Assembly (NCBI GenBank): GCA_013214245.1
Contig: JABSQE010000172.1
Span: 1-11,566 of the forward strand
DNA length: 11,566 nt
Direction: 5' to 3'
Source: Hyphomicrobiaceae bacterium
GTDB taxonomy: Bacteria > Pseudomonadota > Alphaproteobacteria > Rhizobiales > Hyphomicrobiaceae
The first letter of the stretch is position 1, and each line of letters starts with the position of its first letter. Of this stretch, positions 7,133 through 11,566 are shown piece after piece. Position numbers and translations under genes: made by a program. The notes beneath the pieces were generated by a model that ran no database searches, was not told the origin of the DNA, and worked only from the letters and a program-made list of their open reading frames with translations.

Positions 7133-8113
7133 CTACGTCCAATGCTGAAGGCTTAATTTTTTTGGGGCAACTAATTTAAACTTTTTGGTAACATCATCTC
7201 CAGAATAACTGGAAGAAGTACTTCCAAATTTCATTTCTGGAGATGCGCCCCAGCCAGCTGCCAATGATCCATGCAAATCTGAAGAAAAAAGCTTTTTAGA
7301 TTTTTCATCTGTATTTATTACCAAACATATTTTTGAAAAAGGATGCTCATCGTCATATGAATAGAGCGGTAATCTGGCAGCAGCTATAATAGCATTTACG
7401 AAAAAATCTCCACCACGCGGAGCATCTTTAACTGATGCACCCGTCTGTAAAATTAGAAATTCTTTAAGGTCTCTAGAAGCTTTTAAAACAAAGCATATTA
7501 TTTCCCAAATTATCGAAGTAATAGAAAATACAGCACTGTCATCGTCGTGGATTATTTTATTAGGCCCGACTTCTCCGTTGTTAACCCCTTCTATAAAATA
7601 TCCGTGCAAGCACATTTCATGAAATCCATATTTTATCTCTTGAGAGAACAGCCTAACTCTCGCTTGTTCATGCTTAATGGCATTTACAACTGAAGCTATA
7701 AAATCTCTATGATGTTTTAAGTTTTTTATAAAGGTTTTTGAATGTGGGGATTTGTTAAAATCTTTTTTAGTATCAAAGAAGCCATTCACAATTAACTTAA
7801 GATCATCTACATGCTCAGCGGCTGAATAAAGCGAAAGTTCTAAGTAGTCTAATACTTCTTCTAATAAATGCTTATTATCGTTGACTGCCTCGATATGCGT
7901 TGAAGTTTTAAATAGTTTTTCTAATTTCGAAGAACATTTCTCGAGTCTACCGCTTAACCTCGATAAAGAGGTGTTGTATATACCCAAAGGAGGCCTCAAA
8001 TCATTATTCAAATGATTTCCAAATGCTATATCCATTACGCGTAAAACATGAAAGGCCTCTAAAGGATCATGGTCAGCATCTCCAATATAAATTTCAAACT
8101 TCGGTTTGGTCAT
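7133..8113 (-). CDS. Unrecognised 326-residue cytoplasmic protein
   Basis: I do not recognise this protein. It begins MTKPKFEIYIGDADHDPLEA and has no signal peptide or membrane helix. Residues 45-220 look mainly helical with many charged and leucine positions, including HHRDFIASVVNAIKHEQARV at about 134-153. The C-terminal third contains SKICLVINTDEKSK at about 260-273, which reads as a beta strand and turn, and ends in a serine- and lysine-rich tail. The helical NAIKHEQ stretch is faintly reminiscent of HEPN-type proteins, but no canonical Rx4-6H motif is present, so no function is assigned. The ATG at 8113 has AGAAGG about 10 nt upstream. It diverges across only 68 bp from the small ORF and methylase fragment, which suggests shared history or regulation. 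Base composition is AT-rich, like the core genes. Confidence 0.75.
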   Translation of the reverse strand: MTKPKFEIYIGDADHDPLEAFHVLRVMDIAFGNHLNNDLRPPLGIYNTSLSRLSGRLEKCSSKLEKLFKTSTHIEAVNDNKHLLEEVLDYLELSLYSAAEHVDDLKLIVNGFFDTKKDFNKSPHSKTFIKNLKHHRDFIASVVNAIKHEQARVRLFSQEIKYGFHEMCLHGYFIEGVNNGEVGPNKIIHDDDSAVFSITSIIWEIICFVLKASRDLKEFLILQTGASVKDAPRGGDFFVNAIIAAARLPLYSYDDEHPFSKICLVINTDEKSKKLFSSDLHGSLAAGWGASPEMKFGSTSSSYSGDDVTKKFKLVAPKKLSLQHWT

Positions 8114-8170
8114 GACAGGTGAGCCTTCTCAGTTAATATTTTATCCTCTGATCTCCATTCATCAAATAAA

Positions 8171-8176
8171 AGGAGA
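8171..8176 (+). promoter_or_regulatory. Ribosome binding site AGGAGA before the short ORF
   Basis: AAAAGGAGATTAAG precedes ATG 8182 at good spacing. This is the best ribosome site in the region and indicates that translation of the methylase locus was meant to begin here rather than at the unsupported TTG at 8268. Confidence 0.6.
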
Positions 8177-8181
8177 TTAAG

Positions 8182-8277
8182 ATGGAAAATAAAAAACTCA
8201 GTATAGGCGAAAAAGAAGCATTTTTAAAAGAAATGACATCTGAGACATTTCAGGCGCAAACGGCTTCTTGTCTATAA
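8182..8277 (+). CDS. 31-codon ORF, probable original N-terminus of the broken methylase gene
   Basis: The reading frame begins MENKKLSIGEKEAFLKEM and ends in CL followed by TAA. It has a strong ribosome site (AAGGAG, about 6-7 nt before ATG). Its last ten bases overlap the start of the following 174-codon ORF, which lies in another frame and has no ribosome site of its own. Two readings are possible: a tiny leader protein translationally coupled to the methylase fragment, or the true methylase start separated from the rest by a one-base frameshift around 8262-8277. I slightly favour the frameshift because the downstream frame opens only a few codons earlier, at 8244. No similarity to a known small protein was recognised. 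Confidence 0.45.
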   Translation: MENKKLSIGEKEAFLKEMTSETFQAQTASCL

Positions 8278-8792
8278 ACAAAGAAAATAAACGCAAGCGC
8301 GATGGCGTATATTATACGCCTGAATGGGTTGTCGAGCGTATTGTCTACGAAACACTGAACCCGCGTCTAGATGAAATTAAATTGGATTGTGGTTGGCCTG
8401 AAAAAGGACTGCCCAATAAAGATGCTATCGACGCATATCTTGAGAAGCTAAAAAGCTTTAAAGTTGTAGATCCTGCCTGTGGTTCGGGTGCATTTTTGAT
8501 TACTGTTTTGCGTTACCTCATGGAAGAGTGGCATGTAATGCTTGCGTTGCGTAAGGATGTAACTGGAAAGTATACAAAACTTGATGAGGCCTTGCGTAGC
8601 GAAATTGATCTTCTCATTTCATCCAAAGCGGATTCAGTGGAAGCGGATACAATGACAAGAAATGATGTTTTAGATAATTTTACAGATCATGCGATTAATG
8701 AAGAAAGAGAACGTCCATCAAAAGATGAGCAGGAAAAGCAAAATGTTGATAAGGCCAATGCTCTTTTTAAGAAGATGGTAACGGTTGAATAA
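8268..8792 (+). pseudogene. Truncated N6-adenine DNA methyltransferase (Eco57I/type IIG-like) fragment
   Basis: The 174-residue frame begins at TTG 8268. It has KRKRDGVYYTPEWVVERIV at about 8-26, the motif X region of N6-adenine methylases. VVDPACGSGAFLI at about 66-78 is motif I, which binds S-adenosylmethionine. Intact relatives run to many hundreds of residues and carry the catalytic NPPY motif IV after this point. Here that motif is absent. From about residue 100 the sequence becomes a charged tail (around DTMTRNDVLDNFTD and NEERERPSKDEQEKQN) that I cannot match to the family. The gene could not methylate DNA alone. The simplest reading is a restriction-modification gene reduced by an internal deletion that joined its start to the end of another gene, with a possible frameshift at the 5' end. 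It ends 2 bp from the convergent rtcR stop. Confidence 0.7.
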
Positions 8793-8794
8793 GC

Positions 8795-10378
8795 TTAGTT
8801 TTTGACTGTGCTCCAATTTAGCCCAAACCGATGTAAATACTTGCTTAAGCGGTCAGCGTCATTGGCAACTTTCTTTTTTGTTCTGGTGTTGGAAAAGAGT
8901 TTTCGTCCTGCGGCACTCATGGAATCCTCGTTCCGGCAAACTTCGATGACACTTGCAAGCTGCACACGATCAAAAAGGTCGATATCATCAATTTGATCCT
9001 GAGACAGAACACTTCCAAGTATTTGGGTTGTGTTTTCCTTGGATGAAGAATGCCAAAGCATTTTAAGCCTTTCAATTTCATCTGATACTTCTCCAGTCCT
9101 TATGCGCCCCGCCTCCGCCAAAGTTGCCATGCGGTTGATTGATGCTGATAGGTCGCGAAAGTTTGCTGACCATAGCGCTTTGTTGGATAGACAAAATTTC
9201 AAATATTTATCACGCGCTTCTTTATTAAAAGTCACGTTTTGAGCGTTTTCTTGCGAATATTTTTTCAGTTCGTACTCTATGTTTGGTTCAATATCTTCAC
9301 GTCGATCTTTCAATCCGGGCAAATGATATGTCCAGAGATTCAGCCTTGCCAACAAATCTTCCCTGAAGTTTCCAGTAGCAACCTCTTGCGACAGGTCTTT
9401 ATTGGTTCCCGCTAAAAGCTGAAAATCACTACTCACTTCTTTATCCGAGCCGACAGGTAAGAACTTTTTTTCTTCAATGGCGCGCAAAATCATTGCTTGC
9501 TCATCTAATCCAAGCTCACCGATCTCATCCAAGAATAAAACGCCTTTATTGGCAGAGGATAGTAGTCCAGAACGTTCACTAACTGCTCCGGTAAATGCTC
9601 CTTTCTTATGCCCGAACAAAGCAGACATCGCACTATCGCCTTTTAACGTGGCGCAGTTGACTTCAACAAATGAGCCGTTCATTTGATGGCGTAACTTCTT
9701 CAAATCGTAGATACGTCTTGCGAGTTGAGATTTTCCGGCACCTGTTGGTCCCATCAACAAAACAGGCGATTTTGTTTTGATCACAACCTTTTCAATCTGA
9801 TCGATCATTTCGTTGAAGGCTTTGTTTTTGGTGTGAATGCCGGATTTGAGGAAAGAGGTTGCTTCCTCTTGCTCACTTTCAAATCTTTGAGCAATCAGGT
9901 CATATTTCGAGAGATCAAGGTCAATTATACTATATCTCCCTGCTCCATCTTCCTGTTTCTTGGGTGGTGAGGATTGTAGGAGCTTTGCAGGAAAATAACG
10001 GGCTTCCGTGAGAAGGAACATGCAAATTTGAGCAACATGTGTACCCGTTGTGAGGTGCATGAAATATTCCTCATGCTCTAAATCAAAATCATAGTTCGTA
10101 GAGAAATCGTGAAGTGCGCCGTACACTTCTTCAAAATTCCAAGGATTGTTTAAATTGACCGTATGAAGATTAACTTTAGTCTCCGGCGAAATTTGTTTGA
10201 TATCTTTAATAAGCATGTCAGCCAAAGCTTGGTCTTTATCGCTTATCAGCAGCTCAAGACGATTAACCAACACGTCCTCATGTTGACAAAGGCTGACAGT
10301 AGGTCGCCATTTTTGCCAACGTTTTAAGTCTTTTGTACTGCCGTCAAGTGTTGTGCCTATAAAGCTGATTACAACCAT
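8795..10378 (-). CDS. rtcR: RtcR, sigma-54-dependent activator of the RNA repair operon
   Basis: RtcR senses RNA damage products and, with sigma-54 RNA polymerase, activates the divergent rtc genes. The 527 residues comprise an N-terminal CARF-type sensor (about 1-165, with HLTTGTHVAQICMF at 108-121, the ligand-pocket region). The AAA+ domain has Walker A GPTGAGKS at 210-217, the sigma-54 contact loop GAFTGA at 260-265, Walker B LFLDEIGEL at 281-289 and the FREDLLARL segment near 338-346. A C-terminal region (about 460-520) ends in a helix-turn-helix-like stretch. Length and layout match RtcR. All motifs for ATP hydrolysis and sigma-54 engagement are present. CARF domains are known to bind cyclic or linear nucleotide ligands; in RtcR the signal is thought to be RNA with 2',3'-cyclic phosphate ends. 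The start ATG at 10378 has only a weak ribosome site. It diverges from rtcB across 206 bp. Confidence 0.95.
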   Translation of the reverse strand: MVVISFIGTTLDGSTKDLKRWQKWRPTVSLCQHEDVLVNRLELLISDKDQALADMLIKDIKQISPETKVNLHTVNLNNPWNFEEVYGALHDFSTNYDFDLEHEEYFMHLTTGTHVAQICMFLLTEARYFPAKLLQSSPPKKQEDGAGRYSIIDLDLSKYDLIAQRFESEQEEATSFLKSGIHTKNKAFNEMIDQIEKVVIKTKSPVLLMGPTGAGKSQLARRIYDLKKLRHQMNGSFVEVNCATLKGDSAMSALFGHKKGAFTGAVSERSGLLSSANKGVLFLDEIGELGLDEQAMILRAIEEKKFLPVGSDKEVSSDFQLLAGTNKDLSQEVATGNFREDLLARLNLWTYHLPGLKDRREDIEPNIEYELKKYSQENAQNVTFNKEARDKYLKFCLSNKALWSANFRDLSASINRMATLAEAGRIRTGEVSDEIERLKMLWHSSSKENTTQILGSVLSQDQIDDIDLFDRVQLASVIEVCRNEDSMSAAGRKLFSNTRTKKKVANDADRLSKYLHRFGLNWSTVKN

Positions 10379-10399
10379 ATCTTAATCTTATTAATAAAT

Positions 10400-10428
10400 A
10401 TAATTTACTAGAATATAGTATAAATTAT
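10400..10428. promoter_or_regulatory. Candidate RtcR upstream activating site (imperfect dyad)
   Basis: ATAATTTACTA (10400-10410) is mirrored by TAGTATAAATTAT (10416-10428) around GAATA, with a two-base bulge in the right arm. It lies about 90-120 bp upstream of the -24 element, the usual distance for enhancer-binding activators. AT-richness makes chance symmetry possible. Confidence 0.35.
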
Positions 10429-10454
10429 TTAGATAAATTTTTGAAGTGCTTTTG

Positions 10455-10472
10455 ATTAATTAAAAAATTAAT
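10455..10472. promoter_or_regulatory. Candidate second activator site (7-bp perfect dyad)
   Basis: ATTAATT (10455-10461) and AATTAAT (10466-10472) form a perfect inverted repeat around AAAA, about 48-65 bp upstream of the -24 element. It could be a second RtcR site. It is composed only of A and T, so confidence is low. Confidence 0.28.
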
Positions 10473-10519
10473 TGTTTTATTACAGTGATTTATAAGAAAT
10501 TTTTTGATTATGCCAAAAC

Positions 10520-10535
10520 TGGCACGGCTGTTGCT
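10520..10535 (+). promoter_or_regulatory. Sigma-54 (-24/-12) promoter of rtcB
   Basis: TGGCACGGCTGTTGCT matches the sigma-54 consensus TGGCACG-N4-TTGCW at every conserved base, with correct spacing between the GG and GC doublets. Transcription should start near 10546, leaving a leader of about 39 nt before the rtcB ATG. A sigma-54 activator, RtcR, is encoded directly upstream in the opposite direction. Confidence 0.93.
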
Positions 10536-10572
10536 ATTAGGTGTATAGAATAAATGTTATGATTGTATTTCG

Positions 10573-10578
10573 AAGGAG
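10573..10578 (+). promoter_or_regulatory. rtcB ribosome binding site AAGGAG
   Basis: AAGGAG lies 6 nt before ATG 10585, and no other ATG in this frame is as well placed. It fixes the rtcB start. Confidence 0.8.
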
Positions 10579-10584
10579 TAAAAA

Positions 10585-11566
10585 ATGTTGAAGATTATTG
10601 GAGAGCACGAAGAAAAGACCATTGCTCAGGCGCACAATGTTTTAGCCAAAGGCGCAGATAAGTTTATTTTATGCGCAGATGGACATCTTGGCTATGGTCA
10701 TCCTATTGGCGGAGTCGCTGCTTATAAGGACAGGATTTCAATCTCAGGGGTTGGTTTTGATATCGCTTGCGGCAATATGGCCGTTAAGCTGCCAGTGAAG
10801 GCTTCAGATATTAAAGACTGGAAAAGGGTTGGCGGTGAGATTGCGAGAACAATTTCTTTTGGTGTTGGGCGTAACAATGAAACCCCTGTTGAAGCAGAGT
10901 TTCTTGATACAGAAGCGAATTGGGATAATGAAGCCTTAAAAGGATTAAAGGATTTAGCCGCAGGACAGCTTGGTACTGTGGGCTCAGGAAACCATTATGT
11001 TGATGTGTTTAAAGACCAAGACGATTTTGTCTGGATCGGTGTGCATTTCGGAAGCCGAGGCCTCGGTCATAAATCAACAACACACTTTTTGAAAAAACTT
11101 GAAGCGAGCGATGGAATGGATGCTGATCCTTGCCTCGTTGATATGAACAGCGATATTGGTCAAAATTATTTTGAGGCCATGACACTGGGCGGGAAATACG
11201 CCTATGCTGGTCGCGAGTGGGTTTGCAAAACCGTTGCAAACATCATTCAAGGCAATGATGAGTATATTGACGAAGTTCATAATCATCACAATTTTGCTTG
11301 GATTGAAGAGCATGATGGTGACAAATATTATGTGGTTCGCAAAGGCTCAACTCCTGCTTTTCCAAATCAACGCAGCTTTATCGGGTCAAACATGTCTGAT
11401 GTTAGTATCATCGTGCGTGGTCTTGATACACCAGAGGCAAAAGAGAATTTATACTCTACCGTTCATGGCGCAGGTCGTATCTTATCGCGTACTCAGGCTG
11501 CGGGCCGCAAGAGATGGAAAAAAGGCAAGGTCATTAAGATCAGTGAAGGCCTTATCAACGAAGATG
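10585..11566 (+). CDS. rtcB: RtcB RNA-splicing ligase, 3' end beyond the window
   Basis: RtcB joins RNA 3'-phosphate or 2',3'-cyclic phosphate ends to 5'-OH ends using GTP and manganese; in bacteria it repairs cleaved tRNA and rRNA. The frame is open from ATG 10585 to the window edge (327 residues seen). It begins MLKIIGEHEEKTIAQ. The catalytic landmarks are GVGFDIACGN with Asp59 and Cys62, GTVGSGNHYVD with His137, VHFGSRGLGH with His153, VHNHHNFAW with the His234/His235 pair, and VHGAGR with His294, the histidine that takes the GMP. All metal and guanylylation residues expected so far are present. Bacterial RtcB proteins are about 380-480 residues, so some 50-150 are missing. It is driven by the sigma-54 promoter 50 bp upstream under RtcR control. 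Whether an rtcA cyclase follows cannot be seen. Confidence 0.96.
   Translation, partial: MLKIIGEHEEKTIAQAHNVLAKGADKFILCADGHLGYGHPIGGVAAYKDRISISGVGFDIACGNMAVKLPVKASDIKDWKRVGGEIARTISFGVGRNNETPVEAEFLDTEANWDNEALKGLKDLAAGQLGTVGSGNHYVDVFKDQDDFVWIGVHFGSRGLGHKSTTHFLKKLEASDGMDADPCLVDMNSDIGQNYFEAMTLGGKYAYAGREWVCKTVANIIQGNDEYIDEVHNHHNFAWIEEHDGDKYYVVRKGSTPAFPNQRSFIGSNMSDVSIIVRGLDTPEAKENLYSTVHGAGRILSRTQAAGRKRWKKGKVIKISEGLINED

Larger units (their letters stand above)
10379..10584. promoter_or_regulatory. Divergent rtcR-rtcB control region
   Basis: The 206-bp AT-rich region separates rtcR (leftward) from rtcB (rightward). From left to right it holds an imperfect dyad (10400-10428), a perfect 7-bp dyad (10455-10472), an IHF-like site (10497-10509), the sigma-54 promoter (10520-10535) and the rtcB ribosome site (10573-10578). 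This order is that of a typical enhancer-dependent promoter. The rtcR promoter must also lie here but was not identified. Confidence 0.75.

Noticed and set aside
7133..8113. HEPN ribonuclease assignment for the unknown 326-residue protein
   Set aside because: Helical content is suggestive, but no Rx4-6H catalytic motif is visible.
6818..8794. CRISPR array or integrase-linked island
   Set aside because: No regularly spaced repeats, no integrase or transposase gene, and no tRNA are present in the window.
11009..11313. Minus-strand ORFs of 76 and 79 codons within rtcB
   Set aside because: Antisense shadows; the plus frame encodes the conserved RtcB active site without interruption.

Overview
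The window is AT-rich and reads as a chromosomal segment from a low-GC alphaproteobacterium, most likely a Rhizobiales/Hyphomicrobiales-type genome. The basis is the gene set and its order: recA, the cell-cycle hybrid kinase CckA, a FliO-type flagellar export protein, and a DUF3772-type MscS channel. From memory, this neighbourhood is typical of that group; no search was run.

Left half (1-6817, core-like): recA is cut by the left edge and lies on the minus strand. Upstream of it, on the same strand, is cckA (PAS-type sensing region, HisKA/HATPase, C-terminal receiver). cckA diverges from a plus-strand pair, fliO and a large MscS-family channel, across a 454-bp non-coding region. The channel probably starts at a TTG codon with a strong Shine-Dalgarno sequence rather than at the more upstream ATG.

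Middle (6818-8792, accessory-like): a 315-bp stretch without a clear gene holds a near-perfect 20-bp dyad, a hairpin flanked by 8-bp direct repeats, and a possible gene remnant. It is followed by an unrecognised 326-aa minus-strand gene. That gene diverges across 68 bp from a short plus-strand ORF, which runs by an overlapping frame change into what looks like the N-terminal third of an N6-adenine DNA methyltransferase. The methylase keeps its TPEW and DPACGSGAFL motifs, but the catalytic NPPY region is missing and an unrelated-looking charged tail replaces it. I read this as a decayed or chimeric restriction-modification locus.

Right half (8795-11566): a complete RNA-repair control module. 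RtcR (CARF sensor, AAA+ domain with GAFTGA, C-terminal DNA-binding region) is on the minus strand. It diverges from rtcB, the RNA 3'-phosphate ligase, which is cut by the right edge. Between them lies a textbook sigma-54 -24/-12 promoter in front of rtcB, preceded by AT-rich dyads in the right place to be RtcR upstream activating sites. RtcR, activated by a damaged-RNA ligand, would switch on rtcB through sigma-54 RNA polymerase.

The best candidates for something undescribed are the unknown 326-aa gene with its divergent methylase remnant, packed against the RNA-repair module. The RtcR/RtcB wiring itself is well precedented.
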